Position numbers and translations under genes: made by a program
Notes under the pieces: generated by a model
Told to the model about the DNA's origin: nothing
Seen by the model: only the letters and a program-made list of their open reading frames with translations
Database searches by the model: none
Shown here: piece after piece, positions 19,662 through 28,027 of the stretch
How the letters are laid out: the number at the start of each line of letters is the position of its first letter
Numbering within the stretch: position 1 is the first letter of the stretch
Assembly (NCBI RefSeq): GCF_900188035.1
Contig: NZ_FZNN01000001.1
Coordinates: 124,001 to 188,000, forward strand
Direction: 5' to 3'
From: Puniceibacterium sediminis
Lineage (GTDB): Bacteria > Pseudomonadota > Alphaproteobacteria > Rhodobacterales > Rhodobacteraceae
Length of the DNA: 64,000 bases

Positions 19662-21686
19662 TCAAGTTTTCTCTTTAACTTGAATCAGCGCTTTGGACAC
19701 CGCACGGAGAAGGTCCAGGCGGCTTACCGGTTTCATCAGCCGGATATCCGAGGGCTTTAACCCATTGCCGTGTATTGTTGCCTCTGACGCGTAGCCGGAC
19801 AGGAAGATGCATGGGATGTCCGGATCTATCGACCGGATCGCTTTTGCCAAAGCAGGACCCTGAAGTTTGCCGGGCATAACAACGTCTGACAGGAGAAGGT
19901 CAAACCGGCCGGAGGATTTGAATTTCTGCAAACCTTCATCGCCGCTTGTTGCGGTCGTTACCGCATATCCTGCACCCTCCAAAACGCGTTTCAGGATGCG
20001 GATGACATCTTTTTCATCCTCTACAACGAGGATTTCGGCGCGTTTGCCTACTGGATGAAGCGGTTCGGTAATCTCACTTTGGGGGGGCGTTTCGGGTTGC
20101 ATCGCGGCCTTGAAGTATAGCTTGAATGTCGTCCCAACACCAACTTCGGAATGTACGCGGATCGCGCCACCGGATTGTTTGATAAATCCATGCACCATCG
20201 AAAGCCCCAAGCCAGACCCTTGGCCAACGGGCTTGTCGGTGTAGAAAGGCTCAAAGATTGCGTCGATCTTTTCGGGCGGAATGCCGTGTCCGGTATCACT
20301 GATCGCCAGCATTACATAGCGGCCGGGCGCTATATCCTCGTCTCGCTGATTGAAGTATTCTTCGCCGATCCTCATATTTGCGGTCTCGATTGTCACCTTG
20401 CCGCCTGCGGGCATTGCATCGCGCGCGTTCAGTAGAATGTTGATGATCGCGTTCTCGACTGAGGCGGCGTCCAATTCAACATCCCAAATCCCGGCCATGA
20501 GCGCGTTTTCGACATCGATCGTTTCGGGCAAAACCCGGCTGGCCCAAGCCATCGTCTTTTGAATGCTCTGGTTCAGATTCAGGCGCCTGGGTTCAAGATG
20601 GGCGCGCCGGGAAAAACTGAGCAGGTTTTTTGTCAGATCCGCGCCGCGCTTGGTTGCCTTGATTGCTTCTCCAATAAGGTCCCGCCAGTCATCGGCCTGT
20701 CCATTTTCGAGGCTCAGCTCCAGATTTCCAAGAATAATGGCCAGCAAGTTGTTGAAATCATGTGCCACGCCACCAGTAAGAGTGCCAAGTGCTTCGATGC
20801 GCTGCGACTGGCGCAGACGTATCTCGGCCTGGCGCAATTCGGTTAAATCTATGCTGGTGCCGACATTTTCGACCACGTCACCGTTGTGATCAAAAATCGG
20901 CTCTTCGAATTCCCGGATATACCTTATCTCGCCGTTTGGACGCACTGCACGATATTCAAAAATAAGGGCCTCACCAGAGTTTATCCGGCCGATAGCGTCC
21001 AGGACGATGTGGTGATCATCACTGTGCACGTAGAAAAGTTCCGGATTCGGTCCAGCTGCCCTAGCGCAATATTCGTCAGGTGTGAGGCCAAAATGCGCGG
21101 CGTGCTGATCCGAGCAGAAATCACAATTTCCGGTTTTCACACTGAATGAGTAGTGGCCGACGCCTGCGATACGGACGGCGGTGCTTAGCCTTGCTTCGCT
21201 CTCGGCAACCTTGGTAGCCTGCCTGCCCTTTTCAACCTTCTCTCTGTCCAGCAAGGATTCGAGGATTTTTTCGTTTTCGCGCAAGGATTTTACGCTGGTA
21301 TCGCGCTGGTCTTTCAAACGCCCAAGTAGGGTGCCGATGGAAAAGATCAGCGCCGAACCAATAGCTGCTTGCGGTACACCCCCCGTTAGACTGGGGGGGC
21401 CAAATTGTTCAAAATACGCTCGGACGACAAATAGTGCTCCCATGCTTCCGGCAAGAAGCCCGGCGCGCTGTCCACCAAAAGCGCCTGCAATTGTGACGCA
21501 GACAATAATAGTTAAAAACGGTACGGGAACAGAAATCCCAGTGCCCATGCTGGTCTCAACCAAAAGGATCGCAACGGCGGCGGGGAGGGCCCATAGCAGT
21601 TTGGTCAGCATGGTGCGATCCGGGCTAAGCAGTTGCTTCCAATCATTTAATGCAGCGCCTCTCGACCTCACCAGACCACTCGTCAC
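19662..21686 (-). CDS. Membrane-associated hybrid sensor histidine kinase
   Basis: This is a 674-residue two-component hybrid kinase. In order: an N-terminal membrane region with about four helices (residues ~28-122, MASE1-like in character), a coiled coil (~125-165), a PAS domain (~170-285, with EYRAVRPNGEIRYIREFEEP), a HisKA domain with phospho-acceptor His309 in LTGGVAHDFNNLL, an HATPase domain (DTGHGIPP, GQGSGLGLSMV) and a C-terminal receiver with Asp601 in LLSDVVMPG. The HDFNNLL kinase type often works with a separate regulator, but none is adjacent. The annotated start is a GTG; an ATG 25 codons inside, at 21611, is a good alternative. The gene stands alone between two tRNA genes. Confidence 0.88.
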   Translation of the reverse strand: MTSGLVRSRGAALNDWKQLLSPDRTMLTKLLWALPAAVAILLVETSMGTGISVPVPFLTIIVCVTIAGAFGGQRAGLLAGSMGALFVVRAYFEQFGPPSLTGGVPQAAIGSALIFSIGTLLGRLKDQRDTSVKSLRENEKILESLLDREKVEKGRQATKVAESEARLSTAVRIAGVGHYSFSVKTGNCDFCSDQHAAHFGLTPDEYCARAAGPNPELFYVHSDDHHIVLDAIGRINSGEALIFEYRAVRPNGEIRYIREFEEPIFDHNGDVVENVGTSIDLTELRQAEIRLRQSQRIEALGTLTGGVAHDFNNLLAIILGNLELSLENGQADDWRDLIGEAIKATKRGADLTKNLLSFSRRAHLEPRRLNLNQSIQKTMAWASRVLPETIDVENALMAGIWDVELDAASVENAIINILLNARDAMPAGGKVTIETANMRIGEEYFNQRDEDIAPGRYVMLAISDTGHGIPPEKIDAIFEPFYTDKPVGQGSGLGLSMVHGFIKQSGGAIRVHSEVGVGTTFKLYFKAAMQPETPPQSEITEPLHPVGKRAEILVVEDEKDVIRILKRVLEGAGYAVTTATSGDEGLQKFKSSGRFDLLLSDVVMPGKLQGPALAKAIRSIDPDIPCIFLSGYASEATIHGNGLKPSDIRLMKPVSRLDLLRAVSKALIQVKEKT

Positions 21687-22097
21687 AGGACAACACGGCG
21701 TCCTTACAGATGCGTGAACTCTAACGACGCAAGGTGCAATGTGTTGGATAATTTTGCAAACTGATTACACAAAAGGTGCTAGTGAGCTATAAATGACTAT
21801 TCTCTTGGACCGTCGGCGTAGTAAAAATCACGATGCATATGGGGCTGTCCGTGTAAAATATATCCTAGTAGCTAATAAAATTCGTCGCCACACAAACCCT
21901 TGCTAGCGGGTGTCTGAGTTCCTCAGGAACATGCTCTGTTGAGGTCTCGCGACACGGTCGTGGTCATAGGCCGGGGGGCAAGCAGGCATTGATATTTCTT
22001 GGATCGAAGAAAACCGATACATGAAGAGTCAAACCCGCTTAGCCCGTTTGACAATCTGCCCTGAGGGGCCAGGATTTTTTGATATTGGGAAGGAAAA
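21687..22097. other. Non-coding AT-rich gap upstream of the kinase
   Basis: This 411-bp gap is markedly more AT-rich than the window. It holds the probable kinase promoter, and I found no ORF or RNA gene with support. Confidence 0.5.
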
Positions 22098-22181
22098 TGG
22101 TGGGCGACCCTGGAATCGAACCAGGCGTGCGTCTCCGCGAGGGAGTTACAGTCCCCTGCCACACCTTGCGGCCTGTCGCCC
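22098..22181 (-). tRNA. tRNA-Tyr (anticodon GUA)
   Basis: This is an 84-nt class II tRNA with a long variable arm, read on the minus strand. The acceptor is GGGCGAC with GTCGCCC, then A and an encoded CCA. The anticodon loop is CTGTAAC with anticodon GTA, and the T arm is CCTGGTTCGATTCCAGG. Confidence 0.93.
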
Positions 22182-22314
22182 ACTGTCAATGCACCGGGGT
22201 GCGTTGACGTGAGGGGGTGATTACTCGGGCATAAATCCGGCGTCAACCGGAAAATCCCTTGCGGTCGTCGTCGGCTTTGCCCATGGTCCCGCGGATCTCG
22301 AAAAGGGCCGGAAC

Positions 22315-23094
22315 ATGGTGAAAAAACCCAAATGGGTCGTGGAAAAAGAACAGTCGCGCAAGGCGTCGGCGGCTGAGACGGTGTGGCTTTTCGGGCTGCA
22401 TGCGGTGCGCGATGCTCTGATGAACCCGAAACGCGAAAAGCTGCGGCTGATCGTGACGCTGAATGCGCAGAGCAAGCTGGAGGACGCGATCGCCACCGCA
22501 GGGATCGAACCCGAAATCAGCGATCCACGCCGGTTTTCCGCGCCGCTGGATCCGCAGTCTGTGCACCAGGGGGCCGCGCTTGAGGTGAAGGCGCTGAATT
22601 GGGGGCGGCTGGAAGATGTGGCATTGGGCGACGGCACGCGTCCGCCACGGGTGCTTTTGCTGGACCGGGTGACTGATCCGCATAACGTCGGCGCGATTCT
22701 GCGTTCGGCCGAGGTATTCGGTGCCTGTGCGGTTATCGGCACGCTACACCACAGCGCGCCCGAGACCGGGGCCCTTGCAAAAACAGCCAGCGGCGCGCTG
22801 GAACGGCAGCCCTACCTGCGGGAACGCAATCTGGCCGATACGATGGAGCGGCTGAAGGTCATGGGCTATTTCATCGTGGGACTGGATGGCGAGGCCGAGC
22901 AGACCATCGAATCCGCGCTGGAAGGTCGGCGTGACCGGGCCGTGGCGCTGGTGCTGGGGGCCGAGGGGCCGGGGCTGCGTGAAAAGACCAAAGAGACTTG
23001 TGATGCCTTGGTGAGGATCGATTTCGCGGGCGATTTCGGGTCGCTCAACGTGTCCAACGCAGCGGCGGTGTCGCTTTATGCGGCGCGTGGTTAA
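22315..23094 (+). CDS. rlmB: TrmH-family 23S rRNA 2'-O-ribose methyltransferase (RlmB-like)
   Basis: This 259-residue SPOUT methyltransferase belongs to the group that methylates G2251 of 23S rRNA. An N-terminal substrate-binding domain starts at VWLFGLHAVRDALMNPKR. The knotted SPOUT domain has the motifs LLLDRVTDPHNVGAILRSAE, ALVLGAEGPGLR and IDFAGDFGSLNVSNAAAVSLY. It has its own promoter gap after tRNA-Tyr and is convergent with the membrane protein gene, overlapping it by 4 bp. Confidence 0.9.
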   Translation: MVKKPKWVVEKEQSRKASAAETVWLFGLHAVRDALMNPKREKLRLIVTLNAQSKLEDAIATAGIEPEISDPRRFSAPLDPQSVHQGAALEVKALNWGRLEDVALGDGTRPPRVLLLDRVTDPHNVGAILRSAEVFGACAVIGTLHHSAPETGALAKTASGALERQPYLRERNLADTMERLKVMGYFIVGLDGEAEQTIESALEGRRDRAVALVLGAEGPGLREKTKETCDALVRIDFAGDFGSLNVSNAAAVSLYAARG

Positions 23095-24020
23095 GGTTCG
23101 TCGGCCAGCCAGCCGATGAACCGCCCCTTGGTCAGCCAACTGAACCCGAAGGCGAGCAGCGCGATGGCTTCTGCCCAGAACGTGAAGTTACTGGCGTCAT
23201 AGGAGCAGTCTTTTGCGCCTATGCAGGCCGCGTATTTGAAGATCAGTGCAAAAACGGCGGCAAAGATGGTGATGCCCGATGTGACGTAGATCACGTTGCG
23301 CATCTTTTTCTTGAAGCCGGTTGAGGTGGCGGTCTTCATCGACTTGGCCGATTGTACGCGCGTGAAGACGAATAGCGAAAAGTAGCCGAGGATTGAGAAC
23401 ATCACGCCAGCGGCCAGGCTGTGGATCAGCGCAGTGAAAGGGATGCCGGAGATCGCCCCAAGGTCAAAGCCGATGACCGCCTGATTGACACTCTGTGTTC
23501 CGCTCCTAAAAAGTCCACTGCCAGGCGCGGCCACGTAAAAGGCGCGCATCGTATCGTCAGACAAAGAGCAGCCTGACCCGTTTGTGGGCATGAGGGCGAT
23601 CAGAAATGCCATTGCCCCGGCGATCTGGGCCAGCCGCAGGTCGCGTTGGCTGAAACGGCGGTATTCATCGACCTGGCTGACCGCCTCAACGCCTACGGCG
23701 GCATCGGGGACGGTGAAGAAGAACAGCATGAGCATGCCGATCAGGAACAGCGCGCCGACAAAAAGATCGCCGCCGATGGGGCTGTAGTAATAGTGGCTGA
23801 TCGAATCCAACCCGTTGTTCTGCGCGCAGGTACCCAGCAGAAAACCGGGCAGCCAGACCGCAAGCGGCAGGCAGGCCGCTGTGTAACCGACGCCAAGGTT
23901 CACCCGGCGCAGGCTGACGGTGAAAGGCAGGGAATCGATTGGCGCCAGGTTGGACCGTGCAGGGGCGATGGGGGCTGTCAAATCTGCTGCGACCGGGTCG
24001 CTATCGCGGGAATCGGGCAT
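23091..24020 (-). CDS. Multi-pass membrane protein of unknown function
   Basis: This 309-residue protein has about seven hydrophobic segments. After the first helix comes NNGLDSISHYYYSPIGGDLFVG, which resembles the motif DSISxYYxxxxxDxFVG seen in uncharacterised membrane proteins of several bacterial groups. A paired-Cys loop (ACIGAKDCSYD) sits before the last helices. It has no enzymatic motif. The gene is monocistronic and divergent from ribB. Confidence 0.7.
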   Translation of the reverse strand: MPDSRDSDPVAADLTAPIAPARSNLAPIDSLPFTVSLRRVNLGVGYTAACLPLAVWLPGFLLGTCAQNNGLDSISHYYYSPIGGDLFVGALFLIGMLMLFFFTVPDAAVGVEAVSQVDEYRRFSQRDLRLAQIAGAMAFLIALMPTNGSGCSLSDDTMRAFYVAAPGSGLFRSGTQSVNQAVIGFDLGAISGIPFTALIHSLAAGVMFSILGYFSLFVFTRVQSAKSMKTATSTGFKKKMRNVIYVTSGITIFAAVFALIFKYAACIGAKDCSYDASNFTFWAEAIALLAFGFSWLTKGRFIGWLADEP

Positions 24021-24294
24021 GTTTGAAATCCATTTTCATCAATTTGAATAGTGTATCACAGGCTGCGCGTTTGTGCCGTTTTCCTTTGCAGGGATGGCTC
24101 TTGTCGCGCCCCCATGGGCAGCTCGCCGTCCCTGACGGTGCGATCGCGCGCGCTAATCAGCCCTGACTGCCCCAGTGCCATACGCTTTGGCGGCTCCTCG
24201 CCCCGTCACGTCGCACTGGTCAATTGCGTCTGTGTGGCTTATCTGGCGCGTAACCCTTGGCCGCACCCGTGGCGGCGACATTTGCGGAGGTCCC

Positions 24295-25422
24295 ATGGCG
24301 GATTACGAAACCCCCGGTTCAGTCGAAGAAAGCTGGAAAGACGCGATCTCATCCGTCGAAGAGATCATCGAAGATGCACGAAACGGGCGCATGTTCATTC
24401 TGGTCGATCACGAAGACCGCGAGAATGAAGGCGATCTGGTGATCCCGGCGCAATGGGCGACGCCGGATGCGGTGAACTTCATGGCGCTCTACGGACGCGG
24501 CTTGATCTGCCTTGCGATGACTGCCAACCGTGTCGAACAGTTGGGCCTGAAGCTCATGTCGACCAACAATTCGTCGCGCCACGAAACGGCTTTCACCACC
24601 TCGATCGAGGCGCGCGAAGGGGTGACAACCGGCATTTCCGCTGCTGACCGGGCCAAGACCATCGCCGTGGCGATTGACGCCTCAAAGGGTGAACAGGACA
24701 TCGCGACGCCGGGGCATGTGTTCCCTCTGCGCGCGAAAGATGGCGGCGTGCTGGTGCGTGCGGGCCATACCGAAGCGGCGGTGGATGTGGCACGGCTTGC
24801 CGGTCTGAACGCGGCCGGTGTGATCTGCGAGATCATGAACGAAGACGGTACAATGTCGCGGTTGCCGGAACTGGTCGCGTTTTCGCAGCGCCACGGGCTG
24901 AAGATCGGCACGATCAGTGATCTGATTTCCTACCGGCGGCGCAACGACAACCTTGTGCGGGTGCGCAAGGAAGAAGTGATCACCTCCGAATTCGGCGGCG
25001 AATGGAACATGCGGATTTACACGGATGAAACCCATGGCGACGAACACATCGTCCTGACCAAGGGCGACCTTTCCGGCGACGCGCCGATACTGGTGCGCAT
25101 GCACGCCATGGACCCGATGCTGGACGTGATCGGCACCGGACCAAAGGGTCGTGCGTCCGAGTTCCATCACGCGATGGAGGCCGTCGCCCGCGAGGGACGC
25201 GGTGTTGTCGTGCTGCTGCGTGACACGGCGATGAAGCTGGACCACCATGATGACGTGTCGCCCAGAACACTGCGCCAGTATGGCCTGGGCGCGCAGATTC
25301 TGTCCTCACTTGGACTGTCGAAATTGACGCTGCTGACCAATTCGCCGACGCCCAAGGTTGTCGGGCTTGAAGCCTATGGTCTGGAAATCACTGGAACCCA
25401 GAAAATCTCGGAGCTTGGATAA
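24295..25422 (+). CDS. ribB: 3,4-dihydroxy-2-butanone-4-phosphate synthase fused to a degenerate GTP cyclohydrolase II domain
   Basis: This 375-residue riboflavin-pathway enzyme makes DHBP from ribulose-5-phosphate. The RibB domain (residues ~15-220) is intact: VDHEDRENEGDLVIPA, MSTNNSSRHETAFTTSIEA, ATPGHVFPLRAKDGGVLVRAGHTEA and CEIMNEDGTMSR. The C-terminal third aligns by position with GTP cyclohydrolase II but lacks the zinc-binding Cys cluster (CxxxxxxxxxCxC), showing HAMDPMLDVIGTGPKGRAS instead. So the cyclohydrolase activity is probably lost and must come from another gene. The start has GGAGG 4 bp upstream. It overlaps ribH by 1 bp. No FMN riboswitch is apparent in the 274-bp upstream gap. 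Confidence 0.92.
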   Translation: MADYETPGSVEESWKDAISSVEEIIEDARNGRMFILVDHEDRENEGDLVIPAQWATPDAVNFMALYGRGLICLAMTANRVEQLGLKLMSTNNSSRHETAFTTSIEAREGVTTGISAADRAKTIAVAIDASKGEQDIATPGHVFPLRAKDGGVLVRAGHTEAAVDVARLAGLNAAGVICEIMNEDGTMSRLPELVAFSQRHGLKIGTISDLISYRRRNDNLVRVRKEEVITSEFGGEWNMRIYTDETHGDEHIVLTKGDLSGDAPILVRMHAMDPMLDVIGTGPKGRASEFHHAMEAVAREGRGVVVLLRDTAMKLDHHDDVSPRTLRQYGLGAQILSSLGLSKLTLLTNSPTPKVVGLEAYGLEITGTQKISELG

Positions 25423-25973
25423 TGGCCGCTAGTGAAGCGCACTACACCCTGCCGCGCGCAGAATTCGACAAGCCGGTGAAGATGCTGATCGTGGTCGCGC
25501 CCTATTACCGCGCCATCGCCGATCAGCTGTTGGCTGGCGCACGGGCCGAGATCGAAGCATCCGGCGGGACACACGAAACGGTCGAAGTGCCCGGAGCGCT
25601 GGAGGTTCCGACCGCCGTCGGCATCGCCGAACGGCTCAGCAACTTTGACGGCTATGTCGCGCTGGGGTGCATCATCCGGGGTGAGACGACTCATTACGAC
25701 ACGGTGTGCAACGATTCCTCGCGCGGGCTCGCACTGCTGGGCCTGCAGGGGTTGTGTATCGGCAACGGCATCCTGACGGTCGAGAATATGGCCCAGGCTG
25801 AAGCGCGCGCCGAGGCGGCAGGACAAAACAAGGGTGGCGGTGCTGCCGCTGCGGCCTTGCATCTGATCGCGCTCAGCCGTAAGTGGGGCGGCCAGCGCGA
25901 GGGCGTGGGGTTCAAACCCGCCCGGGACGAATACCAGATCGCTGCAAGCATCAAGGGCAAGACCTCCGCATGA
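25422..25973 (+). CDS. ribH: 6,7-dimethyl-8-ribityllumazine synthase
   Basis: RibH condenses DHBP with the ribitylamino-uracil to make lumazine, the step before riboflavin synthase. It has 183 residues, with the family motifs IVVAPYYRAIADQLLAGA, VEVPGALEVPTAV and GCIIRGETTHYDTVCNDSSRG; the last holds the catalytic His region. It sits between ribB and nusB with overlaps at both ends, so the three are one operon. Confidence 0.95.
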   Translation: MAASEAHYTLPRAEFDKPVKMLIVVAPYYRAIADQLLAGARAEIEASGGTHETVEVPGALEVPTAVGIAERLSNFDGYVALGCIIRGETTHYDTVCNDSSRGLALLGLQGLCIGNGILTVENMAQAEARAEAAGQNKGGGAAAAALHLIALSRKWGGQREGVGFKPARDEYQIAASIKGKTSA

Positions 25974-26452
25974 CCACGCCATCCACCGCCCCTTCGGGGA
26001 ACATGAAGCGCAAGATGAAATCGGCGGCACGGCTCTATGCTGTGCAGGCGCTGTTCCAAATGGAGCATTCCAGCCAGACCGTCGATCAGGTGCGGCTCGA
26101 GTTTCTGGATCACCGCTTTGGCGAGATCTATGAGGGCGACGAGATGATGGAAGGCGATGTCGATCTGTTTACCAAAACGATCGAGGATGCCGTGGCCTGG
26201 CAGGGCAAGATCGACCAGATGGCTGACCGCGCCATCGTTGCGAAATGGGCGATTGCACGGATCGACCCGACGATCCGCGCACTTTTCCGCGCCGCCGGGG
26301 CCGAGCTGGTCAATTCCGACACGCCGCCACGGGTCGTGATCAAGGAATACGTTGATATTGCCGGCGCGTTCTATCCTGATGGCAAGGAACCCAGCTTTGT
26401 GAATGCGGTGCTGGATCACATGGCGCGCGAGGCGCGTCCCGAAGCATTCTGA
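25970..26452 (+). CDS. nusB: Transcription antitermination factor NusB
   Basis: NusB binds boxA RNA with NusE (S10) and promotes antitermination, mainly in rRNA operons. It is an all-helical protein of 160 residues, with SAARLYAVQALFQME at the start and AGAELVNSDTPPRVVIKEYVDIAGAFY as the NusB signature. The ATG overlaps the ribH stop (ATGA). A second start 11 codons in (MKRKMKS) is possible. The ribH-nusB linkage is common across bacteria. Confidence 0.95.
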   Translation: MTTPSTAPSGNMKRKMKSAARLYAVQALFQMEHSSQTVDQVRLEFLDHRFGEIYEGDEMMEGDVDLFTKTIEDAVAWQGKIDQMADRAIVAKWAIARIDPTIRALFRAAGAELVNSDTPPRVVIKEYVDIAGAFYPDGKEPSFVNAVLDHMAREARPEAF

Positions 26453-26529
26453 CCAGGCATGTCTGTCCAGCGTTTCCGGAACAAAGCCCGCCCCGGGGAT
26501 TGAACGGCTTTTCATTGCAGACCACTGAT

Positions 26530-26566
26530 AATAGCGCTCCAGTATTCTGGCGCGCTATTTCTATTT
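26530..26566 (+). terminator. Intrinsic terminator of the ribB-ribH-nusB operon
   Basis: AATAGCGCTCCAG and CTGGCGCGCTATT form a 13-bp stem with one mismatch and a TATT loop, followed by a T-rich tail (TTTCTATTTT). Confidence 0.8.
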
Positions 26567-26947
26567 TCGGCACGGCCCATGGTGATGGCTCACATCCTCA
26601 AAATACACTCATCTGTGCCAGGTGAGGGGCGTTTGTACCGTTACCCGCGCAGTTTATCCGCGCCCGGAAAGATTTTGCGTTGCACTCGGAAGCGTCAGGC
26701 TGGATTTGAAATGTCGGCGTTTCAATCGGTTGCATGGTGGTCTGGTATTTTTCGTGAGGGATGATCGTGACATAGGATAGGAAGTGACGCTGCTAAAAAT
26801 ATGTAGCTGCCATCCGGAAGCTTCGGGATCTGCAGGCGTTCGTGAAGAGGATCGAAGCGGGGCCGAGATCAAAGGCCTTTTGTGGATCCTCTTAGCGAAA
26901 TGCCGCAGCGCCCATGAGACCGGTCCCGGGACTGCGTTTCAGATTGC
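26567..26947. other. Gap without a recognisable gene
   Basis: About 380 bp lie between the nusB terminator and the terminator of the minus-strand RNA. Open frames here are short, have no ribosome site and no recognisable protein. Confidence 0.5.
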
Positions 26948-26977
26948 AAAAAACGCCCCCCATTTCTGGCGGGCGTT
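26948..26977 (-). terminator. Intrinsic terminator on the minus strand
   Basis: Read on the minus strand, AACGCCC pairs with GGGCGTT with an inner CC/GG pair, ending in six T residues. No ORF ends here; it closes the structured RNA at 26980-27120. Confidence 0.8.
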
Positions 26978-26979
26978 CT

Positions 26980-27120
26980 TCAGTGGCGGGAACCGCAGCA
27001 ACCGTGTGGTTATCTCATTCCCGAGGACCTGTATGTACAGGTGGGCGTCAGGTAACCGGACCAGGATCCGGACAGAGCCAACTCCCTCGGAATTGCTTAA
27101 GGCCACCGGAATGCAACCAT
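26980..27120 (-). ncRNA. ssrS: Candidate 6S RNA (SsrS)
   Basis: The minus-strand transcript is non-coding, strongly self-complementary and ends at an intrinsic terminator. GGTGGC near its 5' end pairs with GCCACT near the 3' end, and AGCAA pairs with TTGCT just inside. GGTTA pairs with TAACC, and ACCTGT-ACAT-ACAGGT forms a small hairpin in the 3' half. A long interrupted rod with a small 3'-side hairpin and a TGCGG stretch is how 6S RNA, the sigma-70 RNA-polymerase decoy, is built. The assignment is by architecture and recall of alphaproteobacterial 6S sequences, not by a covariance search. Ends are approximate. Confidence 0.55.
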
Positions 27121-27286
27121 AAACGAGAAGAGCAGAAACCCGCCACCGCACAAGTTAGGCGCTGGGTGGACCTTCGACAAGGGGCATCGGCGCGGATTGT
27201 GTGTCAGTTTTACAGCTTCGTTCCCAAAGCATACTTTTCCCCGAGTCGGGATGGCGGTCGCCGCCGGGTCGGCCTGTCCTGCGCTA

Positions 27287-28027
27287 TTATTCCGAACCGA
27301 CAAATCCATAGCGTTCAAGCTCTTCGGGTAGAAGAATATAAATCTCGTCCGAGGGTGTGGTCAGCGCGTGTCGCATGACCAGTGGGTCTATTCCCATTTC
27401 TTCTAGATAGATCATAACCTCGCCCTGACCGCGCTGGATGTCTTCGACTGCGGCAAAGGCGGGCAAGAGGGAGCTTTTACCAAAATAGTGCTGGTGAACC
27501 CCGACCGACGCGCCTTCGGCTATCTGCCGTCCGACGCCGCCGACAAACAGGTAGGGGCACGCGGAATAGCAGAATTCGCCGTCCAGTATCCGGGTATCGA
27601 TCCCAACTTCGCGCAGGTATCGCCCCAGTTCCAATGCAGCCTGCACCGATCCGCCGGGGCTTTGCAGTATCAGCGTCTCGATCGGCGTTTCGGCGGCGTC
27701 GATCTGGGCGCGGATGCGCGCAGCATCGCCGCTTTCAATGCCGCCCTCCAGCCGCCACATGCCGCCGCTGTCCTGTGTCAGGGTCAGTCGGTCGGGCAGG
27801 GCATCCGCGTCCCGGAGGGGGGACTGTGGCGGGCGGTCGCGGGAGGGGTTGAATGTGCGGCGCTGATCCCCGGGGTGCACTGGTTCGCTGAGTCGGGGGG
27901 CGCTAGGGCCGAAATTCGGCAACCGGAAGCCGCCTTCGCGTATGTCGTCCAGCACCAGCAGCGCGCCGATGCCAAGCTGGACCACCAACGCGCCGGTCAG
28001 CACCCGCGAAATCGAGAAACTGCGCAT
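27287..28027 (-). CDS. Periplasmic ClpP/crotonase-fold serine protease-like protein (COG3904 type)
   Basis: This 246-residue protein has an N-terminal signal or anchor helix (VLTGALVVQLGIGALLVL) and a Pro-rich linker to about residue 70. The ClpP-like core has IETLILQSPGGSVQAALELG (oxyanion loop), YSACPYLFVGG with the candidate nucleophile Ser in a ClpP-like S-A position, and SVGVHQHYFG with the candidate His. It ends at IYILLPEELERYGFVG. It probably acts in the periplasm; substrates are unknown. Its start overlaps the stop of the 28027-29391 gene, so the two are one operon and likely one system. Confidence 0.75.
   Translation of the reverse strand: MRSFSISRVLTGALVVQLGIGALLVLDDIREGGFRLPNFGPSAPRLSEPVHPGDQRRTFNPSRDRPPQSPLRDADALPDRLTLTQDSGGMWRLEGGIESGDAARIRAQIDAAETPIETLILQSPGGSVQAALELGRYLREVGIDTRILDGEFCYSACPYLFVGGVGRQIAEGASVGVHQHYFGKSSLLPAFAAVEDIQRGQGEVMIYLEEMGIDPLVMRHALTTPSDEIYILLPEELERYGFVGSE

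Noticed and set aside
19001-22181. Integrative element with attL/attR at tRNA-Glu.
   Set aside because: I found no integrase motif and no second copy of the tRNA 3' end within the window, so only a decayed island can be suspected.
24021-24294. Possible FMN riboswitch upstream of ribB.
   Set aside because: The conserved RFN blocks (AGGGCNGGGTGAAA-like and GCGGTAT-like elements) are not present in the gap.
26784-27122. Plus-strand frame of 112 codons in the gap after nusB.
   Set aside because: It has no ribosome site, no recognisable protein, and crosses the terminator and structured RNA of the opposite strand.
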